From Xanthomarina sp. F1114 (GTDB lineage: Bacteria; Bacteroidota; Bacteroidia; Flavobacteriales; Flavobacteriaceae): 64,000 nucleotides of DNA. The notes below the pieces were generated by a model. It had not been told where the DNA came from. It saw only the letters and a program-made list of their open reading frames with translations, and did no database searches. Both the position numbers and the translations under genes were made by a program. Shown here one piece after another: positions 17,418-27,060 of this stretch; the first letter of the stretch is position 1, and each line of letters starts with the position of its first letter. Where the stretch lies: contig NZ_JAPMLL010000013.1 of assembly GCF_026410255.1 (NCBI RefSeq), positions 55,223 to 119,222 of the forward strand, written 5' to 3'.

Positions 17418-17428
17418 TTTAGATTTTT

Positions 17429-17460
17429 TTGGCGATAGTTAACAAATCAAATTACATTTG
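17429..17460 (+). promoter_or_regulatory. purC promoter (TTG-N21-TACATTTG)
   Basis: A TTTTTTTG run ending at 17431 (-33) is spaced 21 bp from TACATTTG (17453-17460, -7), matching the Bacteroidota primary promoter closely. The TTG at 17429, which would also be an in-frame start for purC, is part of this -33 element, so it cannot be the translation start. Confidence 0.8.
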
Positions 17461-17485
17461 TAAAATAAACAATAGCTTACTTCTA

Positions 17486-18433
17486 ATGAACACCATAACA
17501 GATACCAATTTTAATTTTCCAAACCAAAAGAGTCTTTATAAAGGAAAAGTAAGAGAGGTTTATAATATTAACGATGAGCAATTGGTAATGATTGCCACCG
17601 ATAGACTTTCAGCTTTTGATGTTGTCATGCCAAAAGGCATTCCTTATAAAGGTCAAATCTTAAATCAGATTGCTACAAAAATGATGAAAGCTACAGAAGA
17701 TTTAGTACCAAATTGGCTCTTGGCAACGCCAGATCCTAATGTGGCAGTAGGTTATTTATGCCAACCTTTTAAGGTAGAAATGGTTATTCGAGGCTATATG
17801 TCTGGGCATGCAGCCAGAGAATATAAAGCGGGTAAACGTTTGCTTTGTGGTGTTGAGATGCCAGAAGGAATGAGGGAAAATGACAAATTCCCACAACCAA
17901 TTATTACTCCGGCTACAAAAGCTGACATGGGAGACCATGACGAAGATATTTCGCGTGAAGATATTCTTAAAAAAGGTATTGTTTCTGAATCTGATTATGT
18001 GGTTTTAGAAGATTATACACGCAAATTATTCCAGAGAGGATCAGAAATAGCAGCTTCAAGAGGCTTGATTTTAGTAGATACCAAATACGAATTCGGGAAA
18101 ACAAAAGATGGAAAAATTGTCTTAATTGATGAAATTCACACCCCAGATTCTTCTCGTTATTTTTATGCAGATGGTTATCAAGAACGTCAAGATAAAGGCG
18201 AAGATCAAAAACAGCTTTCTAAAGAGTTTGTGCGTCAATGGTTGATTTCTAATGGGTTTCAAGGTTTGGAAGGACAAACAGTTCCAGAAATGACAGATGC
18301 ATATATTGCAACAGTAAGTGAACGCTATATAGAGTTATACGAAAATATTACCGGAGAGACTTTTGTAAAAGCAGATGTTTCTGAAATTCAAAATAGGATT
18401 GAACAGAATGTTCTGGATTATTTAAATAAATAG
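17486..18433 (+). CDS. purC: Phosphoribosylaminoimidazole-succinocarboxamide synthase (SAICAR synthase)
   Basis: 315 residues from the ATG at 17486, which lies 25 nt after the -7 box. Catalyses the ATP-dependent joining of CAIR and aspartate in purine synthesis. Motifs seen: '[33 protein letters not shown]' (nucleotide and substrate site), '[26 protein letters not shown]', '[17 protein letters not shown]' and '[21 protein letters not shown]'. The length is of the longer, Bacteroidota/eukaryote-like type rather than the 237-residue E. coli form. It is monocistronic, with its own promoter and terminator. Confidence 0.97.
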   Translation: MNTITDTNFNFPNQKSLYKGKVREVYNINDEQLVMIATDRLSAFDVVMPKGIPYKGQILNQIATKMMKATEDLVPNWLLATPDPNVAVGYLCQPFKVEMVIRGYMSGHAAREYKAGKRLLCGVEMPEGMRENDKFPQPIITPATKADMGDHDEDISREDILKKGIVSESDYVVLEDYTRKLFQRGSEIAASRGLILVDTKYEFGKTKDGKIVLIDEIHTPDSSRYFYADGYQERQDKGEDQKQLSKEFVRQWLISNGFQGLEGQTVPEMTDAYIATVSERYIELYENITGETFVKADVSEIQNRIEQNVLDYLNK

Positions 18434-18457
18434 ATATTTAGAGTTCACATATAAAAT

Positions 18458-18489
18458 AAAAGACCTTGGATTTCCAAGGTCTTTTATTT
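18458..18489. terminator. Bidirectional terminator, purC / DUF308 gene
   Basis: AAAAGACCTTGG (18458-18469) pairs with CCAAGGTCTTTT (18474-18485) around an ATTT loop. It sits between converging genes and has T/A tracts on both sides. Confidence 0.9.
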
Positions 18490-18506
18490 TTGAAATTTTA
18501 CAATTT

Positions 18507-19145
18507 TTAAGAATTAATTTGATCTTCAATTTCTGATTGTATTTGACGCAGTCTTTGCTTTAATTCACTAGATATTTTGTTAGGAAAATCTTTTAGTTTT
18601 TTAAGTTTTAGAGATAACATGGCATTGAAAAGGCCTAATATTATTAGTGCCATTCCAACCCAAATTACAGCTGTCATTCCTGCAAATGCAGGATTCCAAA
18701 GTAGGATAAAAGAAAAAATAACACCAAGAACTCCTAAGGTCAGTAAAAATCCCCAATCAGTTATTCCATAGCTTCTTAAATCTATGGAATAACTGATGGC
18801 GCCAATCGATCTAAAGAGTACTATAAATCCAATATAAAGAGCTAAGGTTAATGCCGAAATATCAGGGTTCATTATTAAAAGTAATCCAATTAAAGCAGTC
18901 ATAATACCTAAGGCTAAAGACCAGCCCCAGTTTTCAATTTCATCTTTATTAGAAATGGAAAAAATAACTTCGCTCATTCCAGAGAAAAGAAAAGATAAGC
19001 TAAAGAATATAGTTAGGGCAGCAAAAGAAACTTGAGGAGACATAATGCTGTAAATACCTAGAGCTATAAAAATAACTCCAATAATTAAAGGAAGATACCA
19101 GTGTTTAATTGAAGTTTGAACAGTTTTAATAAATTGATTTCTCAT
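18507..19145 (-). CDS. HdeD family membrane protein (DUF308)
   Basis: 212 residues with six TM helices arranged as repeated pairs ('WYLPLIIGVIFIALGIYSIMSPQVSFAALTIFFSLSFLFSGMSEV', 'WGWSLALGIMTALIGLLLIMNPDISALTLALYIGFIVLFRSI', 'WGFLLTLGVLGVIFSFILLWNPAFAGMTAVIWVGMALIILG'). The repeated 'G...G...NP' pattern is typical of HdeD/DUF308. HdeD in E. coli is linked to acid resistance, but most members are uncharacterised. A basic helical tail ends the protein. It is monocistronic. Confidence 0.9.
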   Translation of the reverse strand: MRNQFIKTVQTSIKHWYLPLIIGVIFIALGIYSIMSPQVSFAALTIFFSLSFLFSGMSEVIFSISNKDEIENWGWSLALGIMTALIGLLLIMNPDISALTLALYIGFIVLFRSIGAISYSIDLRSYGITDWGFLLTLGVLGVIFSFILLWNPAFAGMTAVIWVGMALIILGLFNAMLSLKLKKLKDFPNKISSELKQRLRQIQSEIEDQINS

Positions 19146-19426
19146 TGGTTAGTAGTTTTTTAAGTGATTAGTAATATTAAATATACACAATATTTCTTCT
19201 TAATTGCATAAAAGCAAAATTGAACCCCAAGAAATTGAAATAATTAAGAACTTGATTTAAAAAAAAAATATAGCACCAATAAGAACCTGTTATGGCTTTG
19301 GTTGATTTTAATATAAATATATCTTTCTTAGGATATCTTCATGCAACATTAATTAGATACATATTTTTATAAATTCGCTACGCATTTCGTTTGCTTTTAA
19401 TACATTTATGGAACTTTAAAAACACT

Positions 19427-20797
19427 ATGGAACTACTCAACCAACTTATTTCCGACTTTGCTTCCTTAGTTTGGGGCTTACCTTTATTAATTCTTCTAAT
19501 TGGTGGTGGATTGTATTTATTAATACTTTCTAGATTTCTCCCATTTAGGTATTTAGGTCATGCGTTTCAGGTGTTACGAGGAAAATATGATAACCCAGAT
19601 GATGCTGGTGAAATAAGTCATTTCCAAGCTCTAACTACAGCTTTGTCCTCTACTATTGGGATGGGGAATATTGCTGGGGTGGCGGTAGCTATATCTATTG
19701 GAGGACCTGGAGCCGTATTTTGGATGTGGGTGAGTGCGGTAATTGGTATGAGTACAAAATTTTTCACTTCTACTTTAGCTATTATGTATCGAGGGAAAGA
19801 TAGTCATGGACATATTCAAGGTGGTCCCATGTATTTTATTATGGAAGGTTTGGGGAAAAAGTGGAAACCTATGGCTGTATTTTTTAGTTTATGTGGATTA
19901 GTAGGAGCTTTGCCGGTTTTTAATGTAAATCAATTAACCCAGGCTGTTAATGATATTCTATTGGAGCCAAATGGTTTTGAAGTAGGCTTTTATTCCAATT
20001 TAGTTATAGGAATTGTTTTAGTAAGTATTACCTCGATTGTTATTCTTGGAGGTTTAAATAGAATTAGTAAAGTGGCCTCTAAAATGGTTCCAAGCATGGT
20101 TTTATTATATTTTGTTTTAGTGTTATTTATTCTAATTGTCAATTTTGATGTGGTACCCAAATACTTTCTAATGATTTTTACAGATGCTTTTGCAGCTAAT
20201 AATTTTAAGGGAGATTCTTTTTTAGGAGGACTTGTGGGAGGATTAATTCTTTTAGGGGTTAGACGTGGTGCTTTTTCAAACGAGGCTGGAATTGGAACAG
20301 CTCCCATGGCTCACGGAGCAGCAAAAACTAATGAACCTGTACGTGAAGGCTTGGTTGCCATGTTAGGACCAGCCATCGATACCTTAGTGGTTTGTACTTT
20401 AACAGCTTTAGCCATTTTGGTTACTGGGGTTTGGCAAACTACAGATGCTAACGGGGTAAGTTTAACAGCGTCTGCGTTTGCAACTGCTATGCCTGGAATA
20501 GGGAAGTATCTTTTGCTAATTTGTATTGCTGTGTTTAGTATTTCGTCTTTATTTTCATTTTCTTACTATGGTTCTAAATGTATGTCCTTTTTATTTGGAG
20601 AAGACAGAAAGCACTATTATAATTATATTTATATAGCTAGTATTATTATGGGGGCAACAACCTCTTTAGCAATGATGATTAATTTGATTGATGGCTTTTT
20701 TGCCTTGATGGCTATTCCAACTATGACAGCCACTTTAATTATGGCACCACGAGTTGTTAAAGAATTTAAAGCCTATAAAAAGCGGACTTTTAAATAG
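19427..20797 (+). CDS. Alanine/glycine:cation symporter (AGCS family)
   Basis: 456 residues from the ATG at 19427; the frame opens at a TTG at 19391 but the ATG gives the usual N-terminus (MELLNQLISDFASLVWGLPLL). Hallmarks: 'FQALTTALSSTIGMGNIAGVAVAISIGGPGAVFWMWVSAVIGMSTKF', 'GGPMYFIMEGLGKKW' and 'RRGAFSNEAGIGTAPMAHGAAKT'. The family imports small neutral amino acids with Na+ or H+. About ten to eleven TM helices are visible. It is monocistronic and ends with a hairpin terminator. The 280 bp upstream show no gene; only AT-rich sequence is present. Confidence 0.95.
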   Translation: MELLNQLISDFASLVWGLPLLILLIGGGLYLLILSRFLPFRYLGHAFQVLRGKYDNPDDAGEISHFQALTTALSSTIGMGNIAGVAVAISIGGPGAVFWMWVSAVIGMSTKFFTSTLAIMYRGKDSHGHIQGGPMYFIMEGLGKKWKPMAVFFSLCGLVGALPVFNVNQLTQAVNDILLEPNGFEVGFYSNLVIGIVLVSITSIVILGGLNRISKVASKMVPSMVLLYFVLVLFILIVNFDVVPKYFLMIFTDAFAANNFKGDSFLGGLVGGLILLGVRRGAFSNEAGIGTAPMAHGAAKTNEPVREGLVAMLGPAIDTLVVCTLTALAILVTGVWQTTDANGVSLTASAFATAMPGIGKYLLLICIAVFSISSLFSFSYYGSKCMSFLFGEDRKHYYNYIYIASIIMGATTSLAMMINLIDGFFALMAIPTMTATLIMAPRVVKEFKAYKKRTFK

Positions 20798-20804
20798 CAA
20801 AAAA

Positions 20805-20830
20805 AAAGTCGCAACCTAAATTGCGACTTT
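20805..20830. terminator. Bidirectional terminator, AGCS symporter / DUF3857 operon
   Basis: AAAGTCGCAA (20805-20814) pairs with TTGCGACTTT (20821-20830), with A-runs to the left. Converging genes lie on both sides. Confidence 0.85.
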
Positions 20831-20846
20831 CTCATTGAAATAAAAT

Positions 20847-23012
20847 TTAACTTTTCTTCAATAATATTTTTTCATTGGTAAATTGAAAAGCTTCGTCTAA
20901 AAACTCCATCATTAATGGCCAATCGGCATTATCTTCATAATTGTTTTTATATTGTTTTGTAGTAGTAATAATTATTTGATTACCTTCAATAGTTGCACTA
21001 CTTATAAACGCACCTGTTTTATTTTCAATTGATTTATTCAATTTTTCTAATCCAGAAACCGAATAACCTTCGGGAATATTTACCGTAATATTATAGTTAT
21101 AGCTTCTTGGATAATTCATATAAATATTTTCTACGCGCTTACGGTCTTCATCTGTTAAATCTACTTGTCCGCCAATAAACTTACCCACTTCCAGAATGTA
21201 ATTAGGACCTGCTTTTTTTATAAATTGATCTGAAGTATTAAAACTTTCGTTATAAGTAAAATAGGTATCAAAACCATATCGTCCTGTTTCTTCAATAGAA
21301 AAGGTATAATCTGTAACATCTTCAATGTCTAATTCCGATGCTACACTTTCTTTTAGGTTTTCTGATTGCTTTTCACGTAATTTTACAACCAAAGCATCAA
21401 GTTCTTTCTTTGTTTTAGCGCGTGATTTTTTGTTTCTAATTTGTTCAATAAACGGTTCGGTTTCATATTTTTCATAATCTTCAACTACATAATCCTTAAA
21501 CATAAGTTTGTCAAATTGATGGCCTACTTTTTCGTAGCCTTTGTACTTATTGATTCCTTGATAATTAAAACCTGAAAAGTCATCGTTTAAGCTAATTGTT
21601 ACTTCTTTATAAGACTCGTTTTGGTCGTAGCTAGTCTGTGGTAGTTTTCCAGTTGTAATTTGATCTAAACGTTTCTTTTTAGCTGATAGCTCGTACACAT
21701 CGGTGCCTTCCATTAAATAATTAAACTGATTAACATCTGAGTGAATTTTAAAATTATCTAAATACACCGGAGGACTTGTGTTTACTCTAAGTAAAATATT
21801 GGCATTTTTCTGAATTAGTAACTCGTTTAAATCCCCGTCGTAACGTTTTTTACCAACTATCACGTCGTAATCATATTTAAAATCATAGAGAAAAGCCATA
21901 AAGTGTCTTACAAAGTACTGATCATTTCTAAATAAATGTGGGTTGGTTTTTGTGGCTATAAATGGGTTGGCTAAAATTTCGGCTTCATTTACAATAATAG
22001 CTTCAACATACTGAGTTAAAAACTTATGACGCGCAAAATAATATACGGCAATTACTTTTTCGCGCTCACTTTCAAAATTATTATCTTTTATAAAACGCTC
22101 TATAGAACCTAAATCTCCAAGGGGTGTATATTTTTCGTAATAATCTAAAACCTCTTCTTTAGAAACAGTTTTTTTTATGATATCTTCTTTCTCTGGAAGA
22201 AAGGCTAAAGCACGATCCTCAAATTTTCCAGATCTTGCAAAATACACCTGAAACTTATAGGTAGGAAGTTCTACCAACGGATAAAACCAGCGTTCGTATT
22301 TGTGTTTTTCAATATTGTTAGCAACTAACTCATAACGTCGTGTATTATTCTTTTTAACAGGGATTTCAGTAAGTTCCGGTGCTCCATTATAAGAATTGAA
22401 ATTAATGAAAAAATCGTTTTCTGTTTGGAAGTATAATTTGTAATCCATAATTGGATACTCTTCCCCAAGGGTTTGTTCTACCGGTTCGAAACCAAAAGCT
22501 TGAATAGATTTAAACGGTTCTACGCTGTAATAATAGAAGTCCAGAATATCGCCTATTTCTAAATTGGCAATAGCTATTTTAGTTTCGCCATCTACTTCCA
22601 CAGCTTCTTTTTCAATATCGACAATAGTTTCGGTACCGTCTTGTTTAACTACTTTAAGTCCTACAATAGCGTGAGAAGCCTTGTAGCCAGAATAACCTTT
22701 AGATGAGCTAAATCTTTTTTGATAAGTAAAGGTTGAAAACTCCGTTACCGAGGCTTGATCTAGTAGTTTAATTCGCTTGCGTAATGAAGATTTATATTCC
22801 ACACGTTTCCCAAACTTATGAAAATCGTAGTTTTCATTTTTATAAATAATTACAGCCGATTCATTTTGCCATTTTTCAGGAATATCAACAGCGTTTTTAT
22901 AATTATCGTTTTCTCCCCAAAAAAAATCTTGTGCTTCAATTTCTAATTTAGATTGTGAGATAAGTAGGGTAGGATATGCGATTAAGCATATAAATAGGAG
23001 TTTGAGTTTCAT
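20847..23012 (-). CDS. DUF3857 protein with degenerate transglutaminase-like domain
   Basis: 721 residues with a signal peptide (MKLKLLFICLIAYPTLLIS). An N-terminal DUF3857 beta-sandwich region (residues about 55-210) is followed by a transglutaminase-like fold and a C-terminal beta-rich domain. At the position where active relatives carry 'YGDCK', this protein has 'HLFRNDQYFVRHF' with no Cys, so the catalytic triad is missing. It sits 7 bp after an active-looking paralogue and is probably translated from the same mRNA. It may be a non-catalytic binding partner, for example in the periplasm or at the cell surface. The biological role of these flavobacterial pairs is not known. Confidence 0.85.
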   Translation of the reverse strand: MKLKLLFICLIAYPTLLISQSKLEIEAQDFFWGENDNYKNAVDIPEKWQNESAVIIYKNENYDFHKFGKRVEYKSSLRKRIKLLDQASVTEFSTFTYQKRFSSSKGYSGYKASHAIVGLKVVKQDGTETIVDIEKEAVEVDGETKIAIANLEIGDILDFYYYSVEPFKSIQAFGFEPVEQTLGEEYPIMDYKLYFQTENDFFINFNSYNGAPELTEIPVKKNNTRRYELVANNIEKHKYERWFYPLVELPTYKFQVYFARSGKFEDRALAFLPEKEDIIKKTVSKEEVLDYYEKYTPLGDLGSIERFIKDNNFESEREKVIAVYYFARHKFLTQYVEAIIVNEAEILANPFIATKTNPHLFRNDQYFVRHFMAFLYDFKYDYDVIVGKKRYDGDLNELLIQKNANILLRVNTSPPVYLDNFKIHSDVNQFNYLMEGTDVYELSAKKKRLDQITTGKLPQTSYDQNESYKEVTISLNDDFSGFNYQGINKYKGYEKVGHQFDKLMFKDYVVEDYEKYETEPFIEQIRNKKSRAKTKKELDALVVKLREKQSENLKESVASELDIEDVTDYTFSIEETGRYGFDTYFTYNESFNTSDQFIKKAGPNYILEVGKFIGGQVDLTDEDRKRVENIYMNYPRSYNYNITVNIPEGYSVSGLEKLNKSIENKTGAFISSATIEGNQIIITTTKQYKNNYEDNADWPLMMEFLDEAFQFTNEKILLKKS

Positions 23013-23019
23013 TCGTTTC

Positions 23020-24942
23020 TTATTGTTTTATTAGTGTAATCTGTTCGTTGTAAATGGTATTTAAGTTTTTTATAAAACCATTCCATTCATTAAATTCTGT
23101 TTTGTTAATAACGTTTTTCGTGATTTCAAAATCCTTTTTATAAACAATTTTATTATCTATTTCTGTAAATGAAACTTTTAAATTAAAGTTGTCGTTAGCA
23201 AGTGAAATATCTTCTGGAAGACTACCAATTTTATAGCCATCAGGAATATCTAAAGTAGTTGTAGATTGTAAATGTTTTTTATAGTCAAAAACAAAATCGG
23301 TGTTTCGTTTTTCAAAATTATAACCAGACAATTCCTTGTCTAAATCTAAATCAATATAAATGGTGTCGTCAAAAGATGAAACAGCATTGTTAATAGTAAT
23401 CCTATAATCAATATTAATAGGAATTTCTCTATCTCTTAAATTGGATGTGGAAATATCTTCAACTTTAGTATTAGAATCACCTCCATTTAAATACCATAAT
23501 AAAAACTTGTCTTTTTTATCTGTTTGCAATTGATTTAAATATTGTAATAAACTCGAGCGACTTTCACCTCTAAATGTTTTAGAAACCGTTCCGCTTAATT
23601 GCTCATTCTCCAAACTTAATTGGTAATTTACCGTTTCTTTATTAAAATCGGCATCTACTTTAGGCACGACATTTAGTATAAATTCATCTCCATTTTCAAT
23701 TAATACTTGTTTGCCTTGAATTCTATTAGCATATTCTTTATAGGCATTAAATTTCTCCGTACCGTCTAAATAAACTGGTTCGTTATTATTGTAGAGGGTG
23801 CAAATCATGTGGTTGTCTACAGACAGGCTAGGCGTCGAATAATCGTAAGCAATACGGTTAGTTCCAATCCATGTTAAACGAGCATCAAAACCTGCTTCTA
23901 TAAGCATTTGTTTGGTAAGGTTGGCCATTCCTTTACAATCGCCATAACGTTTTTTAAAAACGCTAGAAGCTTCATCTGGTTTAAAACCGGCTATACCATC
24001 TACAAAAGCGATATAACGAATATTGTCTTGAACCCAGTAATAGATGTTTTTTATTTTCTCTTCGTCTGTTGTGGCGTCCTGGGTTAACTCTATTACTTTA
24101 GCTTGTAAATCGGTATTGTCATTTTCTAAACTATTAACCAGAGTTTTATACCAATTATATAAATCTTGAGTAGACTCAAAAATATTGGTTTTTTCACCAT
24201 CATAAGTGTAAGATTTTGCTAATACTAAGATATGAGGATAAATATATGTTGGTCCGGGAGAGCTGGTGTCGTCAAACATTGCAGCTGCATTTTCTAAAGT
24301 AAATGTATGCGTTTTAGAATTGTTTTTAGAATCGGACTTTAAGGTTTTATTAATGGCAAAACCATTAAAATTCATTTCTTTTAATTCTAAATCTAACCAA
24401 TTAGGAATATCTATTGTGAAGGTTTTTTTTACCGTTGGATAGTCATCGTTAAAATACAAACTAGTAAAGTATTTTATATCCTTATAGCGTTTAATTATTT
24501 CAACTTGGTATTTATAACCTTTTAGAGGAAAGGCTAAATTTGTGTATTTAACACGAGAGTCGTTATGAAATAAATCGTCACTTTTTATAGCTTCATCCTG
24601 GATATAGGAATCAGTATCTCGATTGGTTTTATATTTAATTTTAAAAGATTCAATTTCAGATTCGCCATTATAAAAGGAATACACCTGAATATTTGCCCTA
24701 GAGTCTAAGTTTATCAGGTTTTGAGTAATTTCTTCTACGACTTCAATTTTCTTTGTTCTTTTATTATATTCAAAACTTATATGATAGTTTTCACTTTCCG
24801 AAGCAACATGGTCATCAGGAAATGCTTCTTTTAGACTTTCTGCTAATTTTATTTCTTCGGGAGTTGGTTCTGTGTTTTTCTGAGCATTTGTAAAAAGGGA
24901 ACAAGCTAGTATGATTAGAACTGTTAGGTAGTTTTTTATCAT
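23020..24942 (-). CDS. DUF3857 / transglutaminase-like periplasmic protein
   Basis: 640 residues with a signal peptide (MIKNYLTVLIILACSLFTNAQ). The DUF3857 domain covers about residues 50-220. The transglutaminase core follows with 'RYGDCKGMANLTKQMLIEAGFDARLTWIGT' (Cys336), 'VDNHMIC' (His) and 'YLDGTE' (Asp), so the Cys-His-Asp triad is complete. A C-terminal beta-sandwich ends the protein. Such enzymes may act as proteases or cross-linkers on envelope proteins. It is the first gene of a two-gene operon with the degenerate paralogue downstream. Confidence 0.88.
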   Translation of the reverse strand: MIKNYLTVLIILACSLFTNAQKNTEPTPEEIKLAESLKEAFPDDHVASESENYHISFEYNKRTKKIEVVEEITQNLINLDSRANIQVYSFYNGESEIESFKIKYKTNRDTDSYIQDEAIKSDDLFHNDSRVKYTNLAFPLKGYKYQVEIIKRYKDIKYFTSLYFNDDYPTVKKTFTIDIPNWLDLELKEMNFNGFAINKTLKSDSKNNSKTHTFTLENAAAMFDDTSSPGPTYIYPHILVLAKSYTYDGEKTNIFESTQDLYNWYKTLVNSLENDNTDLQAKVIELTQDATTDEEKIKNIYYWVQDNIRYIAFVDGIAGFKPDEASSVFKKRYGDCKGMANLTKQMLIEAGFDARLTWIGTNRIAYDYSTPSLSVDNHMICTLYNNNEPVYLDGTEKFNAYKEYANRIQGKQVLIENGDEFILNVVPKVDADFNKETVNYQLSLENEQLSGTVSKTFRGESRSSLLQYLNQLQTDKKDKFLLWYLNGGDSNTKVEDISTSNLRDREIPINIDYRITINNAVSSFDDTIYIDLDLDKELSGYNFEKRNTDFVFDYKKHLQSTTTLDIPDGYKIGSLPEDISLANDNFNLKVSFTEIDNKIVYKKDFEITKNVINKTEFNEWNGFIKNLNTIYNEQITLIKQ

Positions 24943-25063
24943 GAAATGGGGTTTAGATGGCTAATATATAAATTTTGTTAAAATTTTAACAATTTTTTTT
25001 GACAGTCTTTGTTTTGATTCTGTTGGACATTGTTTTATCTTTTCAACATAATAAATTTTAGTT

Positions 25064-26971
25064 ATGAGTAACTACCACATAAAACATTTAGAAGAGTATT
25101 ATCAGGTATATAGAAAGTCTGTTCGCGAACCAGAAAACTTTTGGGAGGAAGTAGCCGAAGAGCACTTTTTATGGCGAAAAAAATGGGATAAAGTGTTGAG
25201 TTGGGATTTTTCTAAGCCAGAAATAAAATGGTTTGAAGGTGCTAAACTCAATATTACCGAAAACTGTATAGATAGACATTTAGCAACTCGTGGCGATAAA
25301 ACAGCTATTTTATTCGAACCAAATAACCCCGAGGAGCCTGCTGAACATATTACGTATAAGCAGCTTTACGAACGGGTAAACAAAATGGCTAATGTGCTAA
25401 AAGATCAAGGCATTAAAAAAGGAGATCGTGTTTGTATCTATGTTCCTATGATTCCTGAATTAGCTATTGCCGTTTTGGCTTGTGCCAGAATTGGAGCTAT
25501 CCATTCTGTCGTGTTTGCTGGATTCTCTTCAACTGCTTTGTCAACCAGAATAAACGATTCCGATTGTAAAATGGTAATTGCAGCAGATGGATCTTTTCGA
25601 GGCAATAAAACTATCGATTTAAAAGGAATTGTAGATGAAGCTTTAGAATCTTGTCCTGGAATTGAAAGTGTGCTAGTTGTTAAACGAATTGACAGCGATA
25701 TTAATATGAAAGAAGGTCGTGACAAATGGTTACAACCTTTATTAGATAAGGCGTCAACCGAATGTCCAGCTGAAATTATGGATGCAGAAGACCCCTTATT
25801 TATTCTATATACGTCTGGATCTACCGGACAGCCAAAAGGGATGGTTCATACTACGGCAGGTTATATGGTTTATACGGGATACTCTTTTAAAAACGCGTTT
25901 CAGTATCGGGAAAATGATGTGTATTGGTGTACGGCAGATATTGGTTGGATAACCGGACACAGTTATATTATTTACGGACCTCTGGCAAATGGTGCCACTT
26001 CTGTTTTGTTTGAAGGAGTACCACATTATCCAGATTTTGGACGCTTTTGGGACATCATAGATAAGCACCAAGTCAATCAATTTTATACGGCGCCAACAGC
26101 CATTCGTGCATTGGCAAAACAAGGTTCGGAGTTAGTTGAAAAATTCGATTTATCCTCCATTAAAGTGTTGGGCTCTGTAGGCGAACCTATTAATGAAGAA
26201 GCCTGGCATTGGTATAATGATATCGTTGGAAAAAACAAAAGTCCTATTATTGATACCTGGTGGCAAACCGAAACAGGAGCGATCATGATTACGCCTATTC
26301 CTTTTGTTACACCTACCAAACCAACCTATGCAACCTTACCATTTATTGGAGTACAACCTGCATTAATTAGTGAAACAGGTGAAGAATTAAAAGGAAACCA
26401 GGTAGAGGGAAGATTATGTATAAAATTTCCTTGGCCAAGTATGGCAAGAACTATTTGGAGAAACCATAAACGCTATAAAGAAACCTATTTTTCAACCTAT
26501 AAAGATATGTACTTTACAGGCGATGGTGCGTTGAGAGATGAAGTGGGATATTATAGAATTACGGGCCGTGTGGACGATGTAATTATTGTTTCAGGACATA
26601 ATTTAGGTACGGCACCAATTGAAGATGCTGTTAACGAACATCCAGCAGTGGCCGAAAGTGCTATTGTAGGTTTTCCGCACGACATTAAAGGAACTGCTTT
26701 ATATGGCTATGTAACTTTAAAAGAAGCAGGAGAAGGAAGAATTCACGATAATGTGAGAAAAGAAATTAATCAACTTATTACGGATAGAATTGGACCAATT
26801 GCCAAATTAGATAAAATACAATTTACTCAAGGGCTGCCAAAAACGAGATCTGGGAAAATTATGCGACGAATTTTAAGAAAGATTGCAGAAAAAGATACTT
26901 CAAATTTAGGAGATACTAGCACCCTATTAAATCCAGAATGCGTTCAGAATATTATTGACGAAGCTTTATAA
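25064..26971 (+). CDS. acs: Acetyl-CoA synthetase (AMP-forming)
   Basis: 635 residues. Activates acetate to acetyl-CoA via acetyl-AMP. Seen: the N-terminal ACAS domain 'YHIKHLEEYYQVYRKSVREPENFWEEVA', the P-loop-like 'LYTSGSTGQPKGM' (about residues 249-260), 'DTWWQTETG', 'YFTGDGALRDEVGYYRITGRVDDVIIVSGHNLGT' in the hinge region, and 'LPKTRSGKIMRRILRKI', whose Lys (near 599) is the catalytic residue that is acetylated in other bacteria. Full length. It is divergent from the DUF3857 operon and ends with a strong terminator. Confidence 0.97.
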   Translation: MSNYHIKHLEEYYQVYRKSVREPENFWEEVAEEHFLWRKKWDKVLSWDFSKPEIKWFEGAKLNITENCIDRHLATRGDKTAILFEPNNPEEPAEHITYKQLYERVNKMANVLKDQGIKKGDRVCIYVPMIPELAIAVLACARIGAIHSVVFAGFSSTALSTRINDSDCKMVIAADGSFRGNKTIDLKGIVDEALESCPGIESVLVVKRIDSDINMKEGRDKWLQPLLDKASTECPAEIMDAEDPLFILYTSGSTGQPKGMVHTTAGYMVYTGYSFKNAFQYRENDVYWCTADIGWITGHSYIIYGPLANGATSVLFEGVPHYPDFGRFWDIIDKHQVNQFYTAPTAIRALAKQGSELVEKFDLSSIKVLGSVGEPINEEAWHWYNDIVGKNKSPIIDTWWQTETGAIMITPIPFVTPTKPTYATLPFIGVQPALISETGEELKGNQVEGRLCIKFPWPSMARTIWRNHKRYKETYFSTYKDMYFTGDGALRDEVGYYRITGRVDDVIIVSGHNLGTAPIEDAVNEHPAVAESAIVGFPHDIKGTALYGYVTLKEAGEGRIHDNVRKEINQLITDRIGPIAKLDKIQFTQGLPKTRSGKIMRRILRKIAEKDTSNLGDTSTLLNPECVQNIIDEAL

Positions 26972-26994
26972 ATTAATAGGGCCTAATAATTTAC

Positions 26995-27038
26995 AAATCC
27001 CAATAAGCAATTTTTACAACTGCTTATTGGGATTTCTG
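26995..27038. terminator. Bidirectional terminator, acs / fabV
   Basis: AAATCCCAATAAGCA (26995-27009) pairs with TGCTTATTGGGATTT (27021-27035), an exact 15-bp stem with an 11-nt loop. Confidence 0.92.
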
Positions 27039-27060
27039 TTTTAGACTCTTTTTTTAATAC

